From: Colias croceus
Taxonomy: Eukaryota > Arthropoda > Insecta > Lepidoptera > Pieridae
Direction: 5' to 3'
DNA: 64,000 nt
Assembly (NCBI RefSeq): GCF_905220415.1
Contig: NC_059551.1
Span: 1,560,001 to 1,624,000 of the forward strand
In this document: positions 10,341 to 22,241 of the stretch, in pieces
How the letters are laid out: the number at the start of each line of letters is the position of its first letter
How positions within the stretch are numbered: the first letter of the stretch is position 1
Position numbers and translations under genes: made by a program
The notes under the pieces: generated by a model
Database searches by the model: none
Seen by the model: only the letters and a program-made list of their open reading frames with translations
What the model was told of the DNA's origin: nothing

Positions 10341-13300
10341 TCAATTCACAGTGCAGGGCGGTACATATCCCCCGAACATGTCAGTGAGTTGCTGAGCGAC
10401 CGCTACACACAGTGCGTCCTGTTGTGGACCTGCTACCACTTGTATACCGAGGGGGATGCCTTCCGCGTTCAGGCCTAGGGGTACCTGGAAATTATAATAA
10501 TGAAAAAAAAATATGTGTAATAATGTTTTAATAACTCAGGCCCCGGAACCACAGACACAATAGAAAATCTATTGTCTTGGACCGATCGGGCCGCTTGGGG
10601 CTCGGGTTAAATGCTAGTTTGGTATTATGGAATAAATAAAGAATTTCTAATATAGTGTTTTCGTGTTTTATTTGGAGGCCAGGCTTGACTTTTGGATTAT
10701 TACAATTGTGTATTTAGCGCCGATTTTTCAATCCTTGGTTAAAACTTATTCATCGAATAACGTGTTAAAACTACCATTCCAAAAATGTATTCTAATTGTC
10801 CGTTTATGACAGTTTACAGGTGACATTTTAAAATGTTCGTGTAATACTTTATTGGACAGATAAATTTTAACCAAGGATTGAAAAATTGGCCCTTACGCTA
10901 TAAATTAAATCAAAATAAATGAAATATTGATGACATTCACTGTATTACTTTTTATGTGAAAATAGGAAATTTAACAAAATATTTTTTTGGGACATAACAC
11001 TCACATTATTATCTACACTAATATTATAAAGAGGAAAACTTTATTTGTTTGTTTGATTGTAATGAATAGGCTCATAAACTACTGGACCGATTTTGAAAAT
11101 TCTTTCACCATTCGAAAGCTACATTATCCACGAGTAATATAGGCTATATATTATCACGCTAAGACCAACAGAAGCGGAGCCACGCGGGTGAAACCGCGCG
11201 GCACAGCTAGTATCGTATAGTATCGTATAGTATACCGAATTAGTTTCGGAAAATTTGCACATTTGCATTAAAACGAACTTCAAGGGAATATTGTCCCAAT
11301 ATTTATTTATCAAGACTTGCTTGTCTCGTATAAAGAGAGCAAACTTGCTTATTAATATTTTTCCATCAAAACCATTCGAACTTCAAAAAGTTCTCACCTG
11401 TATAGACGGCATTCGCAGCACATTGAAAATGCCCCAGTAGGCAAAGTTGAACGGTCTCAAGTACAGACTGTAGTGGTAGGGCGCCGGGCTTGGGGCACTG
11501 GGGAACAATAGCACCCCGTCCGTGCCTAGAGTGTTCTGGAAATATATATTTTTGATATTTTAGTTTACAGTTTAACAAATACATGGATTTTTAGCTATTG
11601 CAGAGCTTCTATCGCGGGCCTTGAGCGCAGGGACCGAATCGAGAAATTCCGTAACGAAAAAACCTCACGCTCCCCACTCCGACGAGCGGAGGTGTGGCTT
11701 GAAGGCATAGCATGCAATAGCTTTTTTTTTCTATTCTTAAAAAAGAGCGTGTGTCCAGAGTACACGTGTCAGAAGTGAAACTTCTTTGCCAATATACAGA
11801 GATACCAATAACGTCTTACTCCATGACGTGACAGTATTGCCATGACGCGACTTTGAAATTAAATCTCAACGCACCTAAAGAAATTTCACTTCACAAATGT
11901 AACAACACTAAGTAAAAAAAAACAACAAATTTTTCTAGTATAAAGTAAAATTTTTTTTAAAGAAAGTAATAACTTACCAGTAAATCAGTCTTCAGTTCGC
12001 CAGTAAGTTTCTCAGCCCACTCTTTGTTCACAGCGGGCAACACTTGGTCGTCTATCAGTTTCAATATAGCCGCTAATGTGTATGACGATTGGCCGATTAT
12101 CTGTAATTAATTAATATAGTAATAACTAGCTCCGCCCCGCGGTTTCACCCGCATTGCTCCGCACCTGTTGGTCTTAGCGTGACGATATATAGCCTATAGC
12201 TTTCCTTGATAAATGGGCTAGCTAACACGGACAGAATTTTTCAAATCGGACCAGTAGTTCCCGAGATTAGCGCGTTCTAACAAACAAACTGTTCAGCTTT
12301 ATAATATTAGTTTTAATGGTGTTAGCAAAAATTGGTATTGCGTTTATATGTTTAAGTATCTCATTATATCCGATATTTTTCCACATCGTTGATATACGTC
12401 GTGTTGAAAAACTAAACATATTTTTTCTACTATGAAAAAACAGACTTGTGAAAAAAGAAAATGAATTATAAGGAAGCGGTTTTGATAAATTTTTACAAAA
12501 CAAGTTTTTTTTTTTATAATTTTTTCCTTTCTTACATGAGCATCTTAGCGAAATATTACATTGAATATTTTTTATGAAAAAATGTTGTTTTTTTTACCTT
12601 TTTCCCCAGCTCACAGACGCCATTAACTTCCCCGGTGTTATTAGTCAACATCTTCGCGAAAACCTCAGTTTCTTTCGTCATGGCGTGTTTCCATAACGCG
12701 AACATGTAGTTGAAGCCGTTGTGGTAGTAACGGCGGGGAGACCGGTCGCCCGTGGTCTCGTCCGAAATACGGGAAATTACCCTGAAAATGTGGGGAAAAT
12801 GGATAAAAAACTAAATAATATTTTGTTCTATAAATCAAATAAAAAAATTGATAATTTAAGGTGTCTCTTATGTAAAATTTGAAAATTGAAAAAGTTTTAA
12901 AACTAATACAGTTTATATATTAAACTAGCGTACCGCTCGCCCGCGGCTTCGCCCGCTTTCTCTAAAACGATTAGAGATTTAAACTATCCTATCTCTCAAG
13001 TTGGATCGAGCTGCACATTGTGTGCGAATTTTATTATAATCGGTAGTGGTTTAGGAGTCCATTGAGGACAAACATTGTGACACGAGATTTATATATATTA
13101 AGATGAAAGAGTAGAAGAAATTCGAATCCTCGACTCGACTATTGCATATTACTGTCAAAAATATTGTGTTAATATCGATTAGGTACTGTTTTATACAAAA
13201 CCAATCGAACATTTTTTTGACGACCCACTTACCTAATATACCGATCTAGTTCGTCAATGGAAAAAAATCTGCAATCATAAAAAAATACCGCTCAGATCTC

Positions 13301-16300
13301 ACTCACCTTTTCATAGCCTTCCTTAGGTCAGAGCAGATAGGACTTATTCTTATGTCTTTAGAGCTCTCGACGTAGAAATATTTTATTTTCTGAAAACATT
13401 AATTTCTTATTTAACATCATTATTCGTGGCCTTAAAGACCGGCCAGTCGATAGACTGGTCGAGGATCCTCCTTTTTTGACACAGAGGAATTGACAACATA
13501 TAAAAATTTACTTGTTTTTTTTTATTTCATTTTTTTGCTTTTAGAAAATATTGAGGTTTTCATTCATCTTTTTGAGTTTTAAAATCAGTGAGTGCCAAAT
13601 GACGTCATTCATACGGTAGACTACATTTTATCCTGTGCTATTTTATTCTACCGTCTGTATGACGTCATCACATAATTTTTTCCTTTTTATTTAGGTAATT
13701 TTTATTAAAATATGCGATAAAAAAATTTTGTTGTTACAAAAGCAAAATGAAAAAAAATATCTTTCATAAAAATATAAAAAATATATAAAAAAATAATTTC
13801 ATAAAATAAAATTAAATATTTTTATGGTCACAATAGCAATATATTTTTTTTCTTTCATGGTATTACAAAAAACGCAATTCCACCTTCCCCTGCTCACCTT
13901 GAGATCCACCTGTCGGTCCAGCTGCAGCAGCCCCGCCTTATCCGCAGCCACGATCTTGGTGAGAGGCACCAGGTCCACCAGGTGCTTGCTGGCGAAACCG
14001 ATGGATGCTATTGTTGGATCTGTGCCGTTGCGTAGAACCGATCCTAGAAATGAAAATAATGGCATTGTATTAAAAAATGCGCTTTAGACTGAAAACGGTG
14101 CCCAAATCAGCTATATTTAGCACTTTATTGCTGTAACAAAATCAATGTGCGACAATCAACAACTGTAATAATATTATCTATACATATAATAAATCTGTAG
14201 AAGGGTCAATTCTGTACATTGAAAATATTAAAAAAATAAATAGCAGGGGGTGTTACTGGATCGATACCAAACCCAAATATGTGATTAAAAAAATTTTTGT
14301 CTGTCTGTCTGTCTGTATGTGAAGACATCTCGTGAAAACTTACGGTTCGATTTCGATGAAACTTAGTATAATTATACCTTATTATCCTGGGTGTAAAATA
14401 GGATACTTTTTAATCCGGGAAAAATACGTAGAAAAAAAATTAATCTTAATTTTTCAGTTTTATCCATAGACGTTGTTCTATAGAACCGCGAACACACGTT
14501 GCGTATTATTTAGGCCTAGCCGTATTTGGATCCAATACATATTTATAAGATGTCATTGTCAGAGTTACTCAAAATGGAGAAATAAACCATCCACACGAAG
14601 ACCGACATCCGCGCATATGAAAGCTAGTTATTACAATAAAAACAGTGTCTTGAAAAACTATTATACCCTTAAATAATAATAATATACTTTAATTATTTTT
14701 TGAATAAAGTTACATACAAAATTTTATTCAAAAAATAATTTAAATAATTACCTTTTAGGCTTGTGTGTCCCGCTGTAGGGTTGATTCCATACAGGCCACA
14801 GAAGAAAGCCGGCATTCTTGTTGATCCACCGATATCAGAACCTGTTGAAATACACGGGAAGATGAACAAAATTACATAAAAAATTGTGACAATAAAATCT
14901 GTCCTGACTTCAGCGACGCATTTGACAAGGTAAATCAATCCGATTTTTCGCAATAAATTACATAAATATGGTGATAATGGGCCCTATTTTACAATGGGTT
15001 GCATCTTACTTAAATAAAAGACAACAGGAAATTGTTGTTAAAGTTTTCCAGTTTTCATATTTCACAGTCACATCTAGTGTTCCCCAGGGATCGCATCTAA
15101 GTCCACTTCTTTGCTTATATTTATTATGTCAGTGATATTATAGAGCGCTACAAATACGCACTTTTTTTCGCAATTAAAACCCATTGACCACCGAGCGGAC
15201 CGATCGGGAATAGACACAATAGATTTTCTATTGTGTCTGTGATTCCGGGGGCTGAGGCATTGGCTTACGAAATTACAAAAAATATTATAAGCTTGGAGGA
15301 TATAGACGTCATCAATAATTATCTATACTAATATTATAAAGCTGAAGAGTTTGTTTGTTTGAACGCGCTAATCTCAAGAACTACTGGTCCGATTTGAAAT
15401 ATTCTTTCAACGTTGGATAGCCCATTTATCGAGGAAGGCTATCATCACGCTACGACCAACAGAAGCGGAGCCACGCGGGTGAAATTGCGGTGCGCAACTA
15501 AGTTTAAGTAATATAGCTCACAAGACGTATAAAACCTATTACACAATGATTAATCCATACTAATATTATAAATGCAAAAGTAACTCTGTCTGTCTGTCTG
15601 TTACTCAATCACGCCTTAACTACTGAAGCAATTTGCATGAAATTTGATATAGAGAATTTTTTTATACCCGAGAAAGGACATAGGCTACTTTTTACCCCGG
15701 GACATAGGATAGGTTTTATCCCGGAAATCCCACGGGAACGGGACATGTGCGGGTTTTTCTTTGACTGCGCGGGCGAAGCCGCGGGTGGAAAGCTAGTTTT
15801 CCATATTTTTAAGCTATTGCATAGTTTCTATCGCGGGCCTTGAGCGCGGGGACCGAATCCAGCAATTCCGTAACGAAAAAACCTCACGCTCCCCACTCCG
15901 ACGGGCGGAGGTGTGGCTTGAATGTTATAGCATACAATAGCTTTACTGGGGCAGTCCCCGAGTGCCACACGTCTTTTTTTATCATAAATTTTTCCAAAAA
16001 GCTTTTAATAACACCATCTCTACACTCTCGCACTAAACCATAAATGAATTTATATTTTTGGTTTTTATGGCATTCAAATGCTTTATAAATATAAATTTAT
16101 AAAGAATAGAAAAAATTCGATCACGAGGCGGGACTCGAACCCGCATCCTTCGCGCCATTCCGGGGCGGATGCCTAACCAACTCAGCCACACGTGACCCGC
16201 CAGAGCAATCGCATTTATTCTATTCTTTCAGTTTTATGTGTTTTAAGGGACACACCGCGCGCCATCTATTGAGATGATTTAACAACCATCAAATATATAA

Positions 16301-19300
16301 ATCTTTATCATAAAGCCGGATGCACAGTACTCACAGAGCGCGATGGGGCTGGCGAGCGCCGCGCACAGCGCAGCCTCGCCGCCGCTGGAGCCGCCCACCG
16401 TGCGCCCGCAGTGGTACGGGTTGTTGGTCTGACCGAACACCATGTTGCGGGTCTCTTGCCTGAGGGGGAGTTATTACTGTCATCTCGAAGTTGTAACTCT
16501 CAAAGCTAAGCATATAGTCGAGCCAATTTAATAGGCAACATTTGACGTCTATCATTTTTATCTTCGAAGAGAGGTAACCTGCTTAAAAACATCGATTAAA
16601 GTGAATTAATCGATACGGACTTGAAACATTTGTCAATCGAACTTGAAACACATGTCAATTTTAAAATTCATCAGGCAACTAGGTTACGTTGTTGAATTTT
16701 GTTGACCTGTCAAATGTTGCCTATTAAAATGGCTCTACTATAATACCATTATAGTCGAGATACTTTAATCTGAAACTTATAACTCTTAAACTTATACATA
16801 TGGCAATACTGTTTTACTCTGATGTTAAAAATAAAATTTTATTAGGCCATTAATGCTGTTTCTCTTATAAGTAACAAGTTACAAAACAAAAAAAAAATTA
16901 ACAATCACAATTTTTTTATAAAAATCTGAGAAAATAAATAATAATGTTCAGATTACAGTTTACACCTATTCACTTTCAAAAAACTTTGTAACTCAAAAAA
17001 TTCAATATGTTTTTTATTACAATGAAAACTCATTATCTTAAAAAGCACAAATACTTACCACTTATTAATCTCCGGCACGTTAGTAACAGCAACTGGTATC
17101 GCTCCAGCCTCTCTCAACAAGCGCACACACTCGGCGTCATAATCCACGCGCACGCCGCGGCGAGCTTCTATACCGAGAGTGTGCAACATGCCTAATACCG
17201 CGTGACTCTCTTTAGCCGTGAATGGTACGCCTTAAAAAAAAAAGTGAAATGATTAAAAAAAAGTAAAAAATGGTGTTTAAAAAAATATATTGCAAAGTTT
17301 TTATAGATTTTCTAATTATATGTGTAAGAAGAGTGTAAATGTGAAATAATCCATTTTTATTTCAAAGATAAAGGAGAATGACCACGGGTGGTATCGGTAA
17401 AATTTTAGTTGTGCCACGTATTCGTGATATTGTTAATTCCTATTTGTATTTATAATGGTCATATGTATCAATATTAAGTCTTAATTATACCGGATAAATT
17501 GAAATAATAGTAAAAGTTATTCTTTTGAAACATGTATGACCACGTATGGAATCGGTAAAATACTAGTTGTGTCACGTGTTCGTGATATTGTTAATTCCTA
17601 TTTGTATTTATAATGATCATATTTATCACTATTAAGTCGTAATTATACCGAATAAATAGAAATAAAAGTAAAAGTTTTTGTTTTGACACATATATCTATC
17701 TCTCTTGCAAGCGTCCTGCGTCATATGTCATAGTTGAATGAATGTGTTCGACGCATTGTTCGGCGTTATTTATTTTGAAATAATGTTTATTACGATTTAC
17801 TTTTCACATTTATCTTGTAAATTAAAATATTACCTATGTAATAAATGTAAAACTTAACGTTCATCGTTAGTTTAAACTCGATAAAGTATTTTTTTGAAGC
17901 GTTGAATAAAACTTTTGTTTTATTTTTATTGTCGTGAACTGCGGCTTATTTACATAAAAACTTTAATCGTTTCTAAAAGTACTAACATCAAGCTTCAAAT
18001 TGAGCTATATTTCATCTTGACACAATAAGTTTGATTGCGATACCAAGTGCCATAGTCACTTGGGCAATCTCCTTTGCTCATAAGTCATATAGATTAAATT
18101 TCTTAAGTATAAATAACTATTTTGTGTGATATCTATGTAAACAAATGATGAGGATCCAGATTAAATTTTAAAATAAATAAACATGTTTACCCAAAAATGG
18201 TTTCTTTTTAAATTCTTCCTCTGATAAGCCCTTTTCAATCATTCTGTCAACTTCTTCCGCATCTTTTAAGGCATCCTCAAACCTTTCATCAGTCACAGCA
18301 TTTAAATATGGATTCACCTGTGAAAGTCATACACACAAGTTAATTATTAAAAACTAGGTTTCCGCCCGCGGCTTCACCCGCGCAGGTAAAGAAAAACCCG
18401 CATAGTTCCCGTTTCCGTGGGATTTCCGGGATTGCGTCATTTCCCCGGGATAAAAAGTAGCCTATGTCCTTTCTCGGGTATCAAAATATCTCCATACCAA
18501 ATTTTATGAAAATTGATTCAGTAGTTTAGGCGTGATTGAGTAACAGACAGACAGACAGAGTTACTTTCGCATTTATAATATTAATAAATAATAGTATGGA
18601 TTCATACATAACGCCACAGACTAATAATAATATACTACGTATATAACGCTAACAAATCTTTATTTTAACAGAATGTAACAATTCATTAAATGCAAGATAT
18701 AAAATTTGAATGCCTTGGTGTTTTTTAAAATACAAATAACATCTTCATATATCAAAACAAAATCGCTTTCCGCTAAGTGTCCTTATGTACTTTGATATAG
18801 ATTTTTAACAGACATTGATATAGGTATTTTTAGTGATTTATGCAGAAAGTGTAATGTAAGCTTAATATAACAGACATGCTAACATGCAAAGACAGAGCAA
18901 GTCGATAGTAATTTTAGGTTTGTCATTGATATGTCATACTTACTTAAAAAAACATGAAGATGACTTTGATAAAAAATATATCATTTTATAATATTAGGTA
19001 ATACTCAATTAATTAATTACCTTTATCACTGATTATAATCTATCAAAGATAAAGAGAAAGGAGGAAAATAAACCTTATACATATATTTTACTAGCGGTCC
19101 GCCCCGGCTTCGCCCGTGGTACACATTTCGCAATAAAAAGCCTATGTTCTTTTTCAGGGTCTAAAGATTGTCTGTGCCAAATTTCATCAAAATCGGTCCA
19201 GTATAAACTACTGGACCGATTTTGATGAAATTGAGCCTATTCATTACAATGAAACAAACAAACAAAGTTTTCCTCTTTATAATATTAGTGTAGATTAAAA

Positions 19301-20146
19301 TTGAACTCACCAATTTGATTCTTTCAATGCATATTGCAACCAGATCCCTAGATTTCAATTCCTTATACCTGATTTTCGCCGCTAAAGACACAGCACTCTC
19401 TTTGAGTAAAGTATGTTTCTTGTCCAATGCTGGAATGGTCCTTCTATGTCCATCCCAGTAAAGAGAGAAGAGGAAGTCTATAAACATCTCCAGATAATAC
19501 CGGAACAAGAAAAACATCTGCTTCAACATGTTTATGGCTATTCCCTTAAATATCTTACTGGCTTTATTCTTGCAACGCTGAAAGGTTTTAAATATTTATA
19601 GATACTCAAATTATATGTAACTAGCTTTCCACCCGCAGCTTCGCCCGCGCAGTAAAAAAAACCCACATAGTTCCCGTTCCCGTGGGATTTCCGGGATAAA
19701 ACCTATCCTATTTCCCGGGGTAAAAAGTAGCCTATGTCCTTTCACGGGTATCAAAATATATCTATACCAAATTTCATGCAAATTGGTTCAGTAGTTAAGT
19801 TGTGATTGAGTAACAGACAGACAGAGTTACTTTCGCATTTATAATATTAAGTATGGATTATATGCATAAGTTGAGTATCATGCTGGACCTGTTATTCACT
19901 TGAAGCAATGTTAGCAAATTAGCACTTTGAATAGAAAAGGCCAAAGTTAAAGTGAAAAATAACAATAAATGTACTAATACAGTAGGTATTTACACATAAT
20001 TAAACATACAAAAGAATGTAGGTCATGAAACTCACAAATTAATGCATGTATAAATTAAAAATGAAATTATTTTTTACAAGCAATAGAGTTGACTGAACTA
20101 CCTCAGTGCCCGGCTTATGTCGGTTTATCGTCTTATCCGTCGCCAT
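10341..20146 (-). CDS. Fatty-acid amide hydrolase 2-like amidase, copy 1 (complete, 12 coding exons)
   Basis: A serine hydrolase of the amidase-signature family, expected to cleave fatty-acid amides at membranes. Minus-strand exons in gene order: 20102-20146, 19311-19577, 18191-18317, 17059-17230, 16335-16459, 14752-14841, 13898-14043, 13307-13389, 12598-12781, 11978-12100, 11398-11535, 10341-10484. All have GT-AG ends and all phases join, giving 547 aa. An N-terminal hydrophobic stretch (MLKQMFFLFRYYLEMFIDFL) resembles the membrane anchor of FAAH2-type proteins. Catalytic Lys is in GVPFTAKES, the cis-Ser in GGSSGGEA and the nucleophile Ser in CSDIGGSTR. The first 45-nt exon (MATDKTINRHKPGTE) is less certain: translation could start at the Met at 19529. 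It lies downstream of its paralogue on the same strand. The substrate is inferred from the family only. Confidence 0.92.
10535..10612. repeat. Hairpin repeat around ACACAATAGA...TCTATTGT, copy 1
   Basis: A short palindromic repeat is flanked by CCCCGGAACCACAG on one side and GACCGATCGGGCCG on the other. Related copies are at 15180-15258 and 60882-60950. It is non-coding. Confidence 0.6.
10725..10895. mobile_element. MITE with TTTTTCAATCCTTGGTTAAA ends, copy 1
   Basis: The inverted ends are TTTTTCAATCCTTGGTTAAA and TTTAACCAAGGATTGAAAAA. A related copy is at 62115-62308. Both share an internal block (GAATAACGT, AAAAATGTATT, TAATTGTCCGT). Confidence 0.7.
11012..11210 (+). mobile_element. Non-autonomous Helitron-like element
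   Basis: Starts TCTACACTAATATTATAAAG and ends GGGTGAAACCGCGCGGCACAGCTAG, inserted between A and T. It lies in the last intron of amidase copy 1. Confidence 0.7.
11590..11728. repeat. GC-rich dispersed repeat with AGCTATTGC / GCAATAGC ends, copy 1
   Basis: It begins AGCTATTGCAGAGCTTCTATC and ends CATGCAATAGC, containing CCCCACTCCGACGAGCGGAGG. Copies: 15812-15945, 24697-24830 and, inverted and partial, 27555-27705. It is a dispersed non-coding repeat of unknown class. Confidence 0.65.
11745..11898. repeat. Dispersed repeat with AGAAGTGAAACTTCTTT palindromes, copy 1
   Basis: GTCAGAAGTGAAACTTCTTTG and AAAGAAATTTCACTTC bound it. Relatives at 23060-23240 and 26075-26215 share AAGAGCGTG / CACGCTCTTTTTT outer ends and the GTGAAACTTC core. 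Probably a MITE. Confidence 0.55.
12126..12310 (-). mobile_element. Helitron-like element
   Basis: On the plus strand it reads CTAGCTCCGCCCCGCGGTTTCACCC...CAGCTTTATAATATTAG, the reverse of the AAGCTGAAGAGTTT family. It lies in an amidase intron. Confidence 0.65.
12925..13103 (-). mobile_element. Helitron-like element, degenerate
   Basis: The CTAG end and GCCCGCGGCTTCGCCCGC hairpin are clear. The other end is diverged. Confidence 0.5.
14177..14440 (+). mobile_element. Helitron-like element, TCTATACATATAATAAATCTG family, 3'-truncated
   Basis: It matches the complete copy at 33267-33593 from the TC start through the GTCTGTCTGTCTGT tract but lacks the CTAG end. Confidence 0.6.
15180..15258. repeat. 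Hairpin repeat, copy 2
   Basis: Contains ACACAATAGATTTTCTATTGTGT, a perfect 10-bp stem, and ends in TTCCGGGGGCTGAG. Confidence 0.65.
15322..15501 (+). mobile_element. Helitron-like element
   Basis: TCTATACTAATATTATAAAG start, GAACGCGCTAATCTCAAGAA body, and a diverged end at CAACTAAG instead of CTAG. Confidence 0.6.
15554..15796 (+). mobile_element. Helitron-like element
   Basis: TCCATACTAATATTATAAATG start, GTCTGTCTGTCTGTTACTC tract, GC hairpin and AAAGCTAG end, between A and T. Confidence 0.75.
15812..15945. repeat. GC-rich dispersed repeat with AGCTATTGC ends, copy 2
   Basis: Same family as 11590-11728. It is followed by AGTCCCCGAGTGCCACACGTC, which also follows the copy at 24697. Confidence 0.65.
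16055..16210 (-). mobile_element. tRNA-like SINE
   Basis: On the minus strand it reads GCGGGTCACGTGTGGCTGAG TTGG, then GATGCGGGTTCGAGTCCCGC and TCGTGATCGAATTTTTTCTA. A- and B-boxes are clear. Confidence 0.65.
16513..16743. mobile_element. Fold-back MITE in an amidase intron
   Basis: The ends ATAGTCGAGCCAATTTAATAGG... and ...CTATTAAAATGGCTCTACTAT are inverted over about 30 bases, and both include CAACATTTGAC / GTCAAATGTTG. It is non-coding. Confidence 0.65.
17381..17696. repeat. Two-copy tandem repeat, 158-bp period
   Basis: The block beginning ACCACGGGTGG repeats once at 17539 (ACCACGTATGG). Both copies contain GTGATATTGTTAATTCCTA. It lies in an amidase intron. Confidence 0.8.
18354..18600 (-). 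mobile_element. Helitron-like element
   Basis: CTAG-side hairpin (CCGCCCGCGGCTTCACCCGC) at the left, reversed GACAGACAGACAG tract, and TATGGA end before T. Confidence 0.7.
19091..19294 (-). mobile_element. Helitron-like element with internal fold-back
   Basis: CTAG start at 19091 and TAGA end at 19294. Around 19195-19225 an inverted TCCAGTA...TACTGGA joins fragments of two families. Confidence 0.5.
19621..19857 (-). mobile_element. Helitron-like element
   Basis: CTAG at 19621 after A, TATGGA end before T, same family as 18354-18600. It lies in the first intron of amidase copy 1. Confidence 0.7.
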
Positions 20147-20766
20147 TTTACATAGAAAACAAATTGTAAATAAATGAAAATACTTCAGCGGCAAGCAGTA
20201 GCTATAAACACGCAAAGGAAACAAAGTTCAACTGTTACTCATACGCGCATATTAATTTTATAATTTAAAACTATTTCTGTGGAAAAGTTCTACACTGATA
20301 TTAAACTGAAACTAACTTATTTTCTAATGTTTCATAACACTTGTGCAGGTATGAAGCAAGTTGTTTAAAAAATATTCAACTTTAAATTAAGTAAAATAAT
20401 GACGAATAGAACTTTTGGAACTTTTGATGTATGTTTTGACTTTTGAAGTTTTATGTCATTTTATGTTGACCGATCACGGGTACAGATTATATAAAGATAA
20501 GATATTAAAGATTTTAATAGATACATGTTACGTCAGCAAAACAAATGTCTATGGTTGAACCTGTGGTTGAACCAGTGTTTCTAATGTTTAAAATGGTGTT
20601 TAGTTCGTTATATCTGCATTAACATGCATTAAGCATTTTTTTTGTAATGACTACCTAAGATAAATTATAATATTATATCAATCGTGAAGCATCAGATTTG
20701 CTGTTTCCAGTTACTTGTTACAGAAACCTTAATTAGTAAACAATAATTTAAAGACAAATAACTGAG

Positions 20767-21686
20767 GATTGAGGCCACCAGGATCCCCCAGCCCGATCCC
20801 CCAGGGGATCCTAGTGAACTCATCGGTTCATCAGAATCCCCTCATAATAAAATGAAGTAATTAAAGATGTTATCACACTGCTTAAAAATATTTTATTTAA
20901 CAATATCTAAAAAATGACCTACGCATAAGTCGCTGCTTATTAATTCCATTTGTGTTTCTTGTATAAACTTATCAGTGGCTATTTACGTATTTTTTTTGGT
21001 TGCCTTCGCTTTTGTTTAGAATCTCTTTTTAATGCATTCAATAACTGTAGAATGTTAGGGCGTTTTCGACCAATCATTTTTAATAAACCCGAGTTCCAAC
21101 TTTCGCAACAATTTACTTAAAAACAAATTTACTAGTAGAGTGGTTATGTTGTGCGGTGCTATGCCATTGTTACCTACGGAATATATGACTGAAGGGTGGA
21201 ACTATATTTTAAAAAACATATTAAGTATGAGTAAAGATTATCCAAACATGCTGAAGTTAGTAAATTATATGAAATACTGGCTCAAAAATGACGATACCAG
21301 AAAAATGATGTCAGTTTTCAGCGAAAGACATCGCACCAATAATAATTGTTGCGAAAGTTGGAACTCGGGTTTATTAAAAATGATTGGTCGAAAACGCCCT
21401 AACATTCTACAGTTATTGAATGCATTAAAAAGAGATTCTGAACAAAAGCGAAGGCAACCAAAAAAAATACGTAAATAGCCACTGATAAGTTTATACAAGA
21501 AACACAAATGGAATTAATAAGCAGCGACATAAGCGTAGGTCATTTTTTAGATATTGTTAAATAAAATATTTTTAAGCAGTGTGATAACATCTTTACTTCA
21601 TTTTATTATGAGGGGATTCTGGTGAACCGATGAGTTCACTAGGATCCCCTGGGGGATCGGGCTGGGGGATCCTGGTGGCCTCAACC
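20767..21686 (+). mobile_element. MULE-type fold-back transposon with 8-bp target duplication
   Basis: The 8-bp direct repeat TAACTGAG is at 20759-20766 and 21687-21694. The element starts GATTGAGGCCACCAGGATCC and ends GGATCCTGGTGGCCTCAACC. The arms are inverted over about 350 bases (20767-21117 against 21336-21686), leaving a loop of about 220 bases. The right arm includes the end of the ORF at 21140-21478, so the left arm is an antisense copy of transposase coding sequence. Long arms and an 8-bp duplication fit Mutator-like elements. Confidence 0.8.
21140..21478 (+). pseudogene. MULE transposase C-terminal fragment
   Basis: A 112-codon frame includes LPTEYMTEGWNYILKN, FSERHRTNNNCCESWNSGLL and IGRKRPNILQLLNALKRD. 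The pattern RTNNxxExWNxxL followed by RPxIxxLLxxLK is typical of the C-terminal part of MULE transposases. The DDE core and zinc finger upstream are missing, so this cannot be an active transposase. The tail is Lys/Arg-rich. It lies inside the fold-back element and its 3' part forms the right arm. Confidence 0.65.
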
Positions 21687-22162
21687 TAACTGAGTCTAAT
21701 TTTTTTAAATAGGTACTTAAATACAAAAAGTAAGTTATGATAGAAATAAGAGAAACGAAAAGTAAGTATGAGTCGCTGACGAGTGACGAGTAATCTTCGC
21801 TAAATTTATATTATTAAAAGTCCCCAGAATTGAATACTTTCCTGAACCTGAGTACCTACCTACCATAAGTTTGTTAACTGGATTTTTATTGATTCTAGTT
21901 TGAATGCAGGTCTAAAAATGTATTGGTCTGAATCTAGTAAATTGTTTTCCATTGTCTCGATAGGACTACCGACTAGTATAGATAATATAACAAGTAACAA
22001 TAAAATAAAGGAACTATACTTTAAAAAAAGTGCATCCATTTAGTATTGTACAAAAAAAGACGTGGTACTTTTTTCACCACCATTCTGCTGCAGATTTTGT
22101 GAAGATTTTTAATTTCATTAAAACTTATGAGCTAAAAATAAACAAACATCACTTTCAGTATT

Positions 22163-22168
22163 TTTATT
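22163..22168 (-). terminator. Candidate poly(A) signal for amidase copy 2
   Basis: AATAAA on the minus strand about 75 bases past the stop of the second amidase gene. Confidence 0.4.
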
Positions 22169-22241
22169 AAAACTTATTCTTAATATAAAAATAAGATAAA
22201 AATGGATAAAAAACAATTAATAACAAACTTTTCTATTTACA

